Positions 41,700-50,825 of a stretch of 64,000 nt of DNA are shown here, one piece after another; positions within the stretch are counted from its first letter, which is position 1, and the number at the start of each line of letters is the position of its first letter. The notes beneath the pieces are model-generated. The model did no database searches. It saw nothing but the letters and a program-made list of their open reading frames with translations, and had not been told where the DNA came from. Both the position numbers and the translations under genes were made by a program. This stretch comes from CAWKGC01 sp963849005 (GTDB lineage Bacteria; Pseudomonadota; Gammaproteobacteria; Burkholderiales; Usitatibacteraceae). The stretch is taken from contig CAWKGC010000023.1 of the NCBI GenBank assembly GCA_963849005.1, forward strand, positions 124,001 to 188,000, written 5' to 3'.

Positions 41700-42437
41700 A
41701 TGAAACGCTTTGGTGAGGCCGACGACCCACGCCGGCGAATCCTGATTCAGGCACTGGCCGCAGGCGCGTTCTCCGCAGGCATGCCCGGGGTGAACGCAGT
41801 CGCCGCGAGCCTCTTCGGCGACCGCCCCGCGAAACTGCCTCCCGGCCAGTCCATCTATCGCATTTCCGGCGAGGCGATGGTGAACGACAAGGTGGCGACC
41901 CTGGAGACCCGGGTGAATCCCGGCGACAAGGTGCAGACCGGCAAGGACGGCGAGCTCGTGTTCGTGGTCAATACCAACGCGATGATCCTGCGCGGCGGCA
42001 GCACCGTGATCATCGAGGCCGAGGAGAAGTCCCCGGCGGTCTTCACGATCTCGGGGTTGCGCATGCTCGCGGGGAAGCTGCTTTCGGTATCGCGCAATAC
42101 GCCCATGCGCATACGCACCGTGTCGGCCACGGTCGGAATCCGCGGCACGGGCTTCTACGTCGAGTCGGATCCGGAGCAGACCTATTTCTGCACTTGCTAC
42201 GGGGCCGCGGACATCCAGTCCAACACCGATCCCGACAGCAAGGAGTCGGTAGCCGCAACCCATCACGACCGGCCGCTCTACATCGTCAACAACGCCGGCG
42301 GCGGCAAGAGCATCCGCAACGCGCCGTTCATCAACCACACCGACCAGGAATTGGCGCTGATCGAGACGCTGGTAGGGCGAACGCTGCCTTTCGTGTTCTC
42401 GAACGACTCCTACAGCGGGCCGCGGCGCAACTACTAG
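41700..42437 (+). CDS. FecR-domain protein with twin-arginine-like signal
   Basis: The 245-residue protein has an N-terminal RRRILIQALAAGAFSAG, a Tat-like or other export signal preceded by acidic residues. A FecR-like periplasmic domain follows (LETRVNPGDKVQTGKDGELV, FVVNTNAMILRGGSTVIIEA, TISGLRMLAGKLLSVSRNTP), then a conserved block VSATVGIRGTGFYVESDPEQ and a histidine-containing C terminus (ESVAATHHDRP, INHTDQELALIETLVG). No FecI sigma factor or TonB receptor accompanies it, so it is not a classical iron-siderophore signalling pair. A six-codon upstream ORF (ATG 41683) overlaps its start as ATGA. The 3' end converges on the cytochrome gene with four bases between. Confidence 0.75.
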   Translation: MKRFGEADDPRRRILIQALAAGAFSAGMPGVNAVAASLFGDRPAKLPPGQSIYRISGEAMVNDKVATLETRVNPGDKVQTGKDGELVFVVNTNAMILRGGSTVIIEAEEKSPAVFTISGLRMLAGKLLSVSRNTPMRIRTVSATVGIRGTGFYVESDPEQTYFCTCYGAADIQSNTDPDSKESVAATHHDRPLYIVNNAGGGKSIRNAPFINHTDQELALIETLVGRTLPFVFSNDSYSGPRRNY

Positions 42438-42441
42438 CCCT

Positions 42442-44403
42442 CTAGAGAGGGGCGCCGTTCAGGATCCAGTTCAGGAACAGGTCGTAGCCGGCGCGCGACG
42501 CGCTTCCCGGGGCATCGGTGTCGGCAAAGCCGTTGATCAACTGGCCCTTGTGGTGATGCCCGGATGGCTTGCGCAGGAACTGGCTCGCGACGATGTCGGT
42601 GAAGTTGATCCGACCCCGCACTTCGTTGTAGAACCACAGGTCGTCGGTCGCGTCTCCCGCCACGCCATCCCCATTGCGGTCGACGTTGGTATAGAGCACG
42701 GGCGCGCGAACGGCATTCGTCGAGCTGACCGAGTGGCAGCCGGCGCCGGCGCAACCGGTGTTGGGCGATTGCAGCACATTCTTGATGTCGGAGAAGCGAA
42801 TCGCCGTGGGCGCCGGGGACAAGCTGTTGTCGACCACGATCGTGAGCTGTGCCGGCGCGCTCTTCACCGTCCCCTCGCTCGCCACGAGCTGTACCACGTA
42901 GGTTCCGTCCGCGCTTGCGTTGAACGTCGCCTGCGCCTTGTCGGCGTTGGCGAGCGACGCGCCGGCGGGTCCCGAGACGATCGACCACTGGTAGGCGCTG
43001 GAATAGAGGCTGCCCGCTGCCGAGAGCGCTGTCGCCCCCTGCCTCGTGACGCGCCCGGGTCCCGGGTCGGCGATCGGCCGGCCCGGCTTCAACAGGGCGC
43101 CGCTGCTGTCGCGCGCCGCGTAGCCGTTGCCTTGCAGGAAGTTCGCCACGAGGTCCGCCATGTTGGTGCTGTAGAACTTTTCCGACACGATCTTCGCCAA
43201 CGGCATGTTGCCGCGATCGACGATGTGCGCCTTGATCCGGTCGGCGTAGCCGAGGAATTTCTCGTAGGATTCGAAATCGAGGTCGGACTGGTTGCCAGTG
43301 CCGCGCAGCGCGTGGCAGGCACGGCAGGCCGGCACCTGCGCCTCCCTGTATAGAGTCGACTGGCCTGCCACGAGCCACGACTGCGGCACGTAGGTGTCCA
43401 CGTACTTTGCGTTGGGCATGCCATCGCCGCCATAGGCCGCCTTGAGGTGCGTGGCCGCGGCGGTGCCCTGCCATTCGTTCACGCTCGCCACGCGCCGGCA
43501 GGCATCCTCCGGCAGGCCCGTCGGCGCCGGGATCGGATAGCTGCACAGGATCATCTTGTTGATGGCCTTGAACGACGCCTCCATGTCGGATCGCGTGTAA
43601 CCCGTTGCAGTCGAATAATCGAAGGTGTCGGGCTCGAAGATATGCAGGCGGGCCTGCACGTCGCCCCGGGCCGCGGAGGGCGCGTTGGCTACCAGCGGGA
43701 AAAGCTGTTTTCCGCCCGCGTCGGGCGGGGTCAGCAGGTCACCGCGCCCGCCGTGGCAGGTAATGCACGGGCCGGGCATCGCCTTCTCGCCGCGGCCATC
43801 GAGGTCGACGAAGAGGCGGCGCTCGCCGGTCTTCGCGTCGAAGTTGTAGAACTTGGCGAAGGGCACGCCGCCGTTGGGGCCCGGGCTGTACTCGATGGCG
43901 TTGGTGCCGATGTGCCAGCGCGGGTCTCGCACGATGGCCGCTTCGAGGTTGAGGGGGGAATAGGCATAGCCGGCCGCAACCTCGATCAGGTAGTTCTCGA
44001 CCACGAATGCGAGCGTTCCGTCGGGATTCTGGCGGGCGGACATGCGCCGGCCGTAGCCAAGGTCGCGCACGTCGCCGAAGACCACGCCAACCTCGGTCCC
44101 GCTGCCGTTGCCGAAGCCGTTGAGGCCCTTCAGCTTGTCCAGCGTATCGCGCTGGTTGGCCGGGTCGATCGCGGCGTAGTAGGCCTTCGCGTAGGCCTCG
44201 GTGTCGGTCTGCAGCGTCCCGTCGGATATTTTCTGCGGGTTGGGGAAGAGCAGGAAGCTGTTCGGTCCGCTGACCGGGGGCGGGGCGGGCGTGTCCGAGG
44301 GGCGGACGTCGCCGCCCGTGCTGCCTCCGCCGCCGCCGCCGCAAGAGGCGAGCAGAAGCGCGGTGGCAAGCAGTCCCGCAGCGGAAATCGATTGGCGTCG
44401 CAC
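42442..44403 (-). CDS. Multihaem c-type cytochrome lipoprotein with Ig/PKD-like domain
   Basis: The 653-residue protein has an N-terminal signal and lipobox (LLATALLLASC, Cys21). Three haem c attachment motifs are visible: CITCH (213-217), CRACH (360-364) and a CX4CH form CAGAGCH (551-557). An Ig/PKD-like domain sits around residues 450-525 (SIVSGPAGASLANADKAQAT). The gene uses GTG 44403 with a strong GGGGG ribosome site and begins 11 bases after the autotransporter gene ends, so they are co-transcribed. It is likely an outer-membrane or periplasmic redox lipoprotein. A histidine cluster near 616-618 (SGHHHKG) could serve as distal haem ligands or metal site. Confidence 0.85.
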   Translation of the reverse strand: MRRQSISAAGLLATALLLASCGGGGGGSTGGDVRPSDTPAPPPVSGPNSFLLFPNPQKISDGTLQTDTEAYAKAYYAAIDPANQRDTLDKLKGLNGFGNGSGTEVGVVFGDVRDLGYGRRMSARQNPDGTLAFVVENYLIEVAAGYAYSPLNLEAAIVRDPRWHIGTNAIEYSPGPNGGVPFAKFYNFDAKTGERRLFVDLDGRGEKAMPGPCITCHGGRGDLLTPPDAGGKQLFPLVANAPSAARGDVQARLHIFEPDTFDYSTATGYTRSDMEASFKAINKMILCSYPIPAPTGLPEDACRRVASVNEWQGTAAATHLKAAYGGDGMPNAKYVDTYVPQSWLVAGQSTLYREAQVPACRACHALRGTGNQSDLDFESYEKFLGYADRIKAHIVDRGNMPLAKIVSEKFYSTNMADLVANFLQGNGYAARDSSGALLKPGRPIADPGPGRVTRQGATALSAAGSLYSSAYQWSIVSGPAGASLANADKAQATFNASADGTYVVQLVASEGTVKSAPAQLTIVVDNSLSPAPTAIRFSDIKNVLQSPNTGCAGAGCHSVSSTNAVRAPVLYTNVDRNGDGVAGDATDDLWFYNEVRGRINFTDIVASQFLRKPSGHHHKGQLINGFADTDAPGSASRAGYDLFLNWILNGAPL

Positions 44404-44414
44404 GATCTTGCCCC

Positions 44415-47400
44415 CTAGAAGCGCAGCAGATAGACGATGGAGTACTGGTTCACGATGTAGTCCGAGGGCGTCGAGCCGAAGCTCGACTTCGAGTCCGGCG
44501 TCGACTGGGCGCGGATCCAGGTGAAATCGATCGAGTCGCGCGGCCCGAAGCCGATGTTCCACCCGAGCGTCGAGACCACGGTGCGGCCGTCGAACTGGTA
44601 GGCGAAATAGGTGCCGGGGAAGGCGTTGTCGCGCACGAACACGTTGGCGATATCGAGTTGCTCGAGCGACGGCCGGTTGGTGCTGGAGACGATGTTGCCG
44701 CGCCGGTACTCGCCGACCAGGTAGATGGTGCTGTCCGGCGTGAGCGAATAGTCGAACGACAGGCGCGCCGCGGTCTCGCGGTTGTCCCACACCTCGCTGC
44801 GGGCGTTGCGGATGTTGTAGGCCACCGCGCCGAACAGCCCGATCCGGTCGGTGAGCAGCTGCCGGTACGAAACGCCCAGCGAATAGCGCTCCCCGTCGCG
44901 CAGGTCGGAGCGGTAGTCGTCGACAAAGGCGCGGCCGAACAGCGAGAACGTGGGCGCGTCGAAATCCCCGGAGCTGCGGTACTGCAGGTCGCCTTGCAGG
45001 CCGAGGAAGGCCTGGTCAAGGCCCTGGTAGGTCTTGAAGCCGAGTGCGCCCCCCGTGACGCTGAGCTGCCCGCGCGTGTTGGTTCCCAGCGGGTAGGTGA
45101 ACGACTTGTTCGCCGTCACGCTGTAGATGCTGTCGGAGAGCTTGTCCGGGGAGACGTTTGCCCTGTTCACGTTGTCGTCGTACATGTAGCCCGCATCGAG
45201 CTGCAGGTCGATGGGCTTCGTTGCCGTGAGCCATGACCCGTCGATGAACGGCCAGCCTCGGCTGTCGAGTTCCTTGGAGACCGCGAGGCGCACCGTGTGG
45301 CCGATATTGGAGTCGGAGTTCGAGTACTGCGCCTGGTAGTCGAAACCGAACGACCAGCCGTCGCGGCGGACGAAGTCGCCGCCGACGCCCAGCATGAAGG
45401 CATTGCCGCTGGTCGAGCTCGTGGTGACCACGTACTGCGGACCCCCGAGCAGGTCGGCATACCCGATCGAAGCGTTGCGATCGCCCTTGAACACGTGCTG
45501 GTACTCGGCGCGCGCGCGCGGCGCGGCCCAGCCGAAGCTGGTCTCGTGCACCGATTCCGCGCGAAGACCGAGCGAGCCCTGGAAGAACGGCGTGGTCTGC
45601 CCGGAATAGGTCAGGGCATACTGGCCGGCGCCCGACTCGGTGCTCGAATTCAGTTTGGTCGAGGCGTAATCGAGGCGGGCATAGGGCGATATCAGCGTCG
45701 CATCGCTGCGATGCTCGTAGCCCGCCGCCACCGAGGCGAAGAACTGGTTGCCGCTGCGGCTGCCGCGCGTGTAGTCGCTCATCGGCTCGACGTAGCGCTG
45801 CGTGTCGAAGTCGATCGTGCCGTAGCCGAGCAGCGCGTCAAGGTAGGTCTGCCGCGAAGGCTGCCAGCTGCCGTAAGCGGACACGGCGTAGCCCTGTGCC
45901 TTGCTCTGCGTGCCATCCTGGCCAACGGTGGTCTTGTCCTTGCCGTATCCCAGCGCGAGGCCGAGCGCCAAGTCCTCGCTGAAGCGGCGGTCGACGCCTA
46001 CGCTGATGCCGCTGGTGCTGAACTCCAGCCCGCTCTGCTTGCCATTGGCGTCGCGCGTGCCGAAATTGCCGATGCCGTAGATCCAGTAGCCCGGCGCCTT
46101 GCCGCCCGAAGGCTCTGCAGGCGCGCCGTCGACGTTGACGCTGGCAAAGTCGATCGAACGGCCGGCGAGCATCGAGGCGACCTTTCCCGCGAAGGAAGAC
46201 AGCTTGCCGCCGGGCTCGTCGGGCGCGCGATCCTGCGTCCGCGCCGGGTCCGCGAGGTTCGCGGTTCCCGGGGAGCCGCGCGATGCCTGCGGCGTTCCCT
46301 TGGGCGGATCGGCCGCCGGCGGGACGTTGTCGGTGCGCGAGTGAAGAGATTCCATGCGCCGTTGCACGTTCGAGATCTGCGCGCGCGAGAAGCGCTGCGC
46401 GGTATCGGCCTGTGCCGCGAGCAGGCCCGTGACCGCCGGGTCGACCGAGGGGTCGGGGCGCCCGGTGATGAGCACGTTCACGACGCCTGGCGGCGACTTG
46501 CCGGCATTGCCGAAGGCTGTGTAGGTGAAGGCGTCCGTCCCGAAATAGTTGTTGCCCGGCGTGAAGGTGACGCGCGTGCCGTTGACTGCGACGCTGCCGT
46601 GCATCGGCGGTGCGACGATCGCCACGCCGGTGACGCCGGAGCCGCCGATGAAGGGCGCGAGGTCGAAGGTCACGCTCGAGTTCATTGCGACCGTCATGGT
46701 CGCCGGACCTGCCACCGGCGGAAGCGTGCCGACGGTGATGTTGACCGTGGCCGGCGCGGAAGTGCCGCCCGGGCCGGTCGCCGTGTAGGCGAAGCTGTCC
46801 GGGCCGCTGTACCCGCGGGTCGGCGTGTACGTAACGGTCCTGCCGCTTGCGGTTGCGGTGCCGTGCGTCGGCGCGGTCGTGACGGCAACGGAGGTCGCGA
46901 CCCCGGTAATGGTGCCGGCAAGGTCGAGCACGGTGGCCGTATTGAAGGCGACGGTCACATTGCCGGGGCCGGCCACCGGCGGCCCGGGGTTGCCGACGAC
47001 GATCGACACCGTTGCCGGCGCCGAGAATTCCGCAAGGCCGACCGAGCGGTAGGTGAACGAATCCGCTCCGAAGTAACCGGGTGCGGGCGTGTACAGCACG
47101 CCGAGGTTGTTCACGCTGACCGTTCCGTGCGCGGGCGGGCTCACGATCTGGATCACGCTGGCGTTGGTGATCGACGCGGTCAGGTCGATGATCGTGGCAG
47201 TGTCGTGGACCACGTTCACGCTCACCGGCGCCGCGGTGGGCAGGGGAATCGCCCCGACCGTGATCGTCAGTGTCAGGTTGCCCGTTCCCGCGGCGTTGGT
47301 TGCGGAGAGCGCGACGACGTAGCTGCCGGCCGTGGTAGGCGTTCCCGAGATCAGGCCCGTGCCGGTATTCACGGCAAGCCCCGGCGGCAGGCCGGTCGCA

Positions 47401-49169
47401 TTGAAGCTGGCGGGCGCGTTGTTGGCCGTGATCTGGTAGCTGAAACCCTGGACGACCGCGCCGCTGGCGGAGGCCGGACTGGTAATGACAGGTGCGATCA
47501 GCGTGATGGTGATGGCCAGCGTCTGCGTCGGTCCGGCCCCGGCCCCGTTGCTTGCGCCGATGGTGACGTTGGTGACCGCGGCCGGCCCGGCGGGAATCCC
47601 GGCAATCAGGCCGGTCGGGCTGAGCGTGAGCCCGGGGGGAAGCGGGGCCGCGGTGAACCCGGTGGGGAAGTCGCTCGCGGTGATCTGGTAGGAGAACGCA
47701 TTGCCCGCAATGCCCGAAGCGGTGAGCGCGCTCGAGATCACCGGCGGGTTGAGCGCGATGTTGATATTCAGCGTTGCCGCGCCGGTGCCTGCCGCGTTGC
47801 CGGCATTGAGCGTGACGCCGTAGACGCCGCCGATGGCGACCACCGGCGTGCCGGTGATGAGGCCGGTGGCCGGGTTGACGACGAGGCCGGTCAGTCCCGC
47901 TGGCAGCGTGATCGCGTAGGTGGACGGCAGGTTGCTTGCGACGATCTGGTAGCTGAAGGGCGAGCCGGAGGTGCCCGGCACGGAGCCGGGCACCGTGATC
48001 ACGGGCGTGGCCAGGCCAATGTTGACGTTCACGTTCTTGTTGGTCGTGGTCGTGACGTTCTGCGCGCTGACCGTGATCGGGAAAGTGCCGCTGACCGTGG
48101 GCGTGCCCGTGATCTGGCCTGTGGACGTGTTGAGCGTGAGTCCCGCGGGCAAGGCGGTCGAGGAGTAACTGAACGGAAAGTTGGTCGCGACGATGTTGTA
48201 GGGCGCGATCGGCTGCCCTCCCGTGCCGGGGATGTCGCCCGAGGTGATGGAAGGCGCGGCCGGCGGCGTGATGGTGAGCTGAACCGAGTTCAGGCCGGCG
48301 GAAGTGGAGCCGCACGGGCCTGTGGTCTGGTACTGGAAGGTCACCGGCGACACCAGCGTGTTCGGGCTCGCGGTGTAACGCAGCTGGGTTCCGCCGACGA
48401 CGCTGATCGTGCCGGTCCCCGGTTGGACGACGGTGCCCACGCCGTTGGCAACGCCACCGAACACCGGTCCCCCGGGGACGATGACGCCGGCGACCGGGTT
48501 GTAAGCGACAGTGGTGTTGGCCAGCGTGCTCGTGACCTGCGCCGCCAGGGGCGGATTGATCGTGGGGACGTTGATCGTGCGGGTCGCGGTGTTGGCAAAA
48601 CCCGCGCCGCGGACCGTGAAGGAATCGGCAATGCAGTTCGTGGCCGTGTGCTGGTACGAGACCGAGGCCGTGCCCGAGCCGAGCATGTTGCCCCTGCTTG
48701 GGGCGCCCACCTGGTCGATGCGAAGGATCACGCCGTTGCCGTTGTCGTCCAGCACGATGTCGTCGACGACGAAGCCGACTGTGCCATTGTAGGGAACGGC
48801 CGGCAGGTTCTGGGTGAAGGTGATGCCGTTTGAAGTAGTGATTTCCGCGGCGATGTCGGCAGCGTTGGTCCCTATGGCGAGATAGGCTGCCGCCCCGGTC
48901 ATCGTGTGCCGGGTGGTCGCTGCGGTCAGCACGCCGGCCGCATTGGCGCCGTTCACGCGCGCGCCGCCGATCGTGTGGCAGCCGTCGCAACCGCCGCTCA
49001 CAAAATCGCCTGCACGGGCATCCATGGCAACGCCCGATGAGAAGAGCGCAATGAAGGCGGCGATACAGGTGGCCTGGAGCGACCGTGCCAATGCCGAGCG
49101 CAACCCGGAGTGCGGGATGCAACCCAACCGAAACCTGCGATGCGCGACGCGGGTCGGATGCAAAGTCAT
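44415..49169 (-). CDS. Giant autotransporter-like protein with N-terminal haem c motif and two C-terminal beta-barrel regions
   Basis: The product is about 1584 residues from ATG 49169 (ribosome site GGGAGGG). The signal peptide ends near ARA (residue 53); just after it lies GGCDGCHTIGG, a CxxCH haem c motif at 61-65. The passenger holds putative-Ig (He_PIG-like) repeats such as ALPAGLTLNTSTGQITGTPT and cadherin-like units with GYFGADSFTY or GYSGPDSFAY. The first barrel-like region (YWIYGIGNFGTRDANGKQSG to the middle 1300s) is autotransporter-like. A second barrel-like region (LQLDAGYMYDDNVNRANVSP onward) ends in IVNQYSIVYLLRF, with terminal Phe as in outer-membrane proteins. The frame is open throughout. 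Anchoring and function are inferred. Confidence 0.85.
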   Translation of the reverse strand: MTLHPTRVAHRRFRLGCIPHSGLRSALARSLQATCIAAFIALFSSGVAMDARAGDFVSGGCDGCHTIGGARVNGANAAGVLTAATTRHTMTGAAAYLAIGTNAADIAAEITTSNGITFTQNLPAVPYNGTVGFVVDDIVLDDNGNGVILRIDQVGAPSRGNMLGSGTASVSYQHTATNCIADSFTVRGAGFANTATRTINVPTINPPLAAQVTSTLANTTVAYNPVAGVIVPGGPVFGGVANGVGTVVQPGTGTISVVGGTQLRYTASPNTLVSPVTFQYQTTGPCGSTSAGLNSVQLTITPPAAPSITSGDIPGTGGQPIAPYNIVATNFPFSYSSTALPAGLTLNTSTGQITGTPTVSGTFPITVSAQNVTTTTNKNVNVNIGLATPVITVPGSVPGTSGSPFSYQIVASNLPSTYAITLPAGLTGLVVNPATGLITGTPVVAIGGVYGVTLNAGNAAGTGAATLNINIALNPPVISSALTASGIAGNAFSYQITASDFPTGFTAAPLPPGLTLSPTGLIAGIPAGPAAVTNVTIGASNGAGAGPTQTLAITITLIAPVITSPASASGAVVQGFSYQITANNAPASFNATGLPPGLAVNTGTGLISGTPTTAGSYVVALSATNAAGTGNLTLTITVGAIPLPTAAPVSVNVVHDTATIIDLTASITNASVIQIVSPPAHGTVSVNNLGVLYTPAPGYFGADSFTYRSVGLAEFSAPATVSIVVGNPGPPVAGPGNVTVAFNTATVLDLAGTITGVATSVAVTTAPTHGTATASGRTVTYTPTRGYSGPDSFAYTATGPGGTSAPATVNITVGTLPPVAGPATMTVAMNSSVTFDLAPFIGGSGVTGVAIVAPPMHGSVAVNGTRVTFTPGNNYFGTDAFTYTAFGNAGKSPPGVVNVLITGRPDPSVDPAVTGLLAAQADTAQRFSRAQISNVQRRMESLHSRTDNVPPAADPPKGTPQASRGSPGTANLADPARTQDRAPDEPGGKLSSFAGKVASMLAGRSIDFASVNVDGAPAEPSGGKAPGYWIYGIGNFGTRDANGKQSGLEFSTSGISVGVDRRFSEDLALGLALGYGKDKTTVGQDGTQSKAQGYAVSAYGSWQPSRQTYLDALLGYGTIDFDTQRYVEPMSDYTRGSRSGNQFFASVAAGYEHRSDATLISPYARLDYASTKLNSSTESGAGQYALTYSGQTTPFFQGSLGLRAESVHETSFGWAAPRARAEYQHVFKGDRNASIGYADLLGGPQYVVTTSSTSGNAFMLGVGGDFVRRDGWSFGFDYQAQYSNSDSNIGHTVRLAVSKELDSRGWPFIDGSWLTATKPIDLQLDAGYMYDDNVNRANVSPDKLSDSIYSVTANKSFTYPLGTNTRGQLSVTGGALGFKTYQGLDQAFLGLQGDLQYRSSGDFDAPTFSLFGRAFVDDYRSDLRDGERYSLGVSYRQLLTDRIGLFGAVAYNIRNARSEVWDNRETAARLSFDYSLTPDSTIYLVGEYRRGNIVSSTNRPSLEQLDIANVFVRDNAFPGTYFAYQFDGRTVVSTLGWNIGFGPRDSIDFTWIRAQSTPDSKSSFGSTPSDYIVNQYSIVYLLRF

Positions 49170-49400
49170 CGTGGCCCTCCCTGGGCCCGTTCCGGTCGGT
49201 CGTGATCGTTGCTGCCGGCGCGGTACTGCCTGGTGCCGCGGGTGCAAAGCGGCTTCGCCGAAACTCACCATCCTCCGGAACTTTGCGGATTATCTGCCTA
49301 TTTTCATTGGATAATAGCCTACCCGGGCCACGGCTGTCGCGCCTTGCGTCCACGTCGGCGACGAACGGCCGGAAACGGCGGACCGGCGCGATGCCTCGGT

Positions 49401-49406
49401 TATAAT
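49401..49406 (+). promoter_or_regulatory. -10 element upstream of surE
   Basis: A perfect TATAAT lies 26 bases before the surE start. No -35 match was found at standard spacing. Confidence 0.5.
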
Positions 49407-49431
49407 CCGCGTCGAGTCCCGAATCCCACGC

Positions 49432-50175
49432 ATGCGCATCCTCCTTTCCAACGACGACGGTTACTTCGCTCCCGGCATCGCAGCGCTCGCCGAAGGCCTT
49501 GCAGCAATGGCTGACCTGACGGTCGTGGCGCCGGAACGCGATCGCAGCGGCGCCTCGAACTCGCTCACCCTCGACCGCCCGCTAAGCGTGAACCGCGCGC
49601 CCAACGGCTTCTGGCACGTCAATGGCACGCCGACCGACTGCGTGCACATGGCGGTGACCGGGCTGCTCGATTTCCAGCCCGACATGATCGTCTCGGGCAT
49701 CAATTCCGGCGCCAACATGGGCGATGACACGATCTATTCCGGCACGGTCGCCGCGGCCACCGAAGGCTGGCTGCTCGGCATCCCCTCGATCGCGATCTCG
49801 CTGGTGGGCCGCGATTTTCGCCACTTCGCGACCGCCGGCTGGGTCGCGAAAGTGCTCGTCGAGCGCTTTGCAGCCAAGCCTTTCGGCCAGCCGGTGCTGC
49901 TCAACGTGAACGTTCCCGACGTGGCAAAGGAGGCGATAAAGGGATTCGAAGTGACGCGCCTCGGTCGCCGCCATGTCGCGCAGCCGGTGGTGAAGAGCGT
50001 GAATCCGCGCGGCGACACGGTGTACTGGGTGGGGCCGGCAGGCGCGGCGCGCGATGCGGGCCCGGGCACCGATTTCCATGCCGTCGAGCGCGGTTGCGTC
50101 TCGGTCACGCCGTTGCAGATCGACCTCACCAACACGGCCCAGATCGGCGCCATCGATACCTGGATCAAGTCATGA
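49432..50175 (+). CDS. surE: 5'-nucleotidase SurE
   Basis: The 247-residue survival protein hydrolyses nucleoside monophosphates and binds a divalent metal with the N-terminal DD pair in MRILLSNDDGYFAPGIAALA. Further family segments are DRSGASNSLTLDRPLSVNRA, GTPTDCVHMAVTGLLDF, VSGINSGANMGDDTIYSGTV and AATEGWLLGIPSIAISLVGR. Length is normal. The stop overlaps the pcm start (ATGA). Confidence 0.96.
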   Translation: MRILLSNDDGYFAPGIAALAEGLAAMADLTVVAPERDRSGASNSLTLDRPLSVNRAPNGFWHVNGTPTDCVHMAVTGLLDFQPDMIVSGINSGANMGDDTIYSGTVAAATEGWLLGIPSIAISLVGRDFRHFATAGWVAKVLVERFAAKPFGQPVLLNVNVPDVAKEAIKGFEVTRLGRRHVAQPVVKSVNPRGDTVYWVGPAGAARDAGPGTDFHAVERGCVSVTPLQIDLTNTAQIGAIDTWIKS

Positions 50176-50825
50176 CGGCGCTTGGCATCGGCATGACCTC
50201 CGAGCGCACGCGAATGCGCATGATCGAGCAATTGCGCAAGGCGGGCATCGAGGACGAGCGCGTGCTGGCGGCGATGGCCGAGATCCCGCGCCACCTGTTC
50301 ATCGACGAGGGCATCGCTTCTCGCGCCTACGAGGATACCGCGCTGCCGATCGGCTTCGGCCAGACCATTTCCAGCCCGTTCATCGTCGCGCTGATGAGCC
50401 AGTGGCTGGCCGAGAAGGTGCCCGCGACCGGCAAGGTGCTGGAGATCGGCACCGGCTGCGGCTACCAGACCGCGGTGCTGGCCAGGCTCTTCAAGGAAGT
50501 CTATTCGCTGGAGCGCATCGCGCCCCTGATGGACAAGGCGCGTCGCCACCTGCGCGACCTGCGTTTCTACAACGTGCGCTTCAAGCATGTCGACGGGCAC
50601 AACGGCTACCCCGAGGGCGGGCCTTACGACGGCATCCTTTCGGCGGCCGCTTCGAGCCATGTGCCGCCCGCGTTGAAGGCGCAACTCGCTTCCGGCGGAA
50701 GGCTGGTGCTGCCGGTGGGCGCCGAGGACCAGTGGCTGTTCGTCATCGACCGCAATGGCGACGAATTCAGCGAAGAAAGGCGCGAGGCAGTGCGTTTCGT
50801 GCCCTTGATGCCGGGGCTCGCATGA
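50172..50825 (+). CDS. pcm: Protein-L-isoaspartate O-methyltransferase
   Basis: The 217-residue SAM-dependent enzyme repairs isoaspartyl residues. It shows IPRHLFIDEGIASRAYEDTA, LPIGFGQTISSPFIVALMSQ, motif I VLEIGTGCGYQTAVLARLF and YDGILSAAASSHVPPALKAQ, the Pcm fold. The start at 50172 overlaps surE and its end overlaps nlpD (ATGA), so the three are translated together. Confidence 0.95.
   Translation: MTALGIGMTSERTRMRMIEQLRKAGIEDERVLAAMAEIPRHLFIDEGIASRAYEDTALPIGFGQTISSPFIVALMSQWLAEKVPATGKVLEIGTGCGYQTAVLARLFKEVYSLERIAPLMDKARRHLRDLRFYNVRFKHVDGHNGYPEGGPYDGILSAAASSHVPPALKAQLASGGRLVLPVGAEDQWLFVIDRNGDEFSEERREAVRFVPLMPGLA

Noticed and set aside
45297..48833. A 1178-residue plus-strand ORF
   Set aside because: It is antisense to the autotransporter-like gene, has only low-complexity Arg/Ala/Gly sequence, no family motif, and arises from high GC codon bias.
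45838..49353. A 1171-residue minus-strand ORF
   Set aside because: A shifted frame of the autotransporter gene, rich in Arg/His and without motifs.
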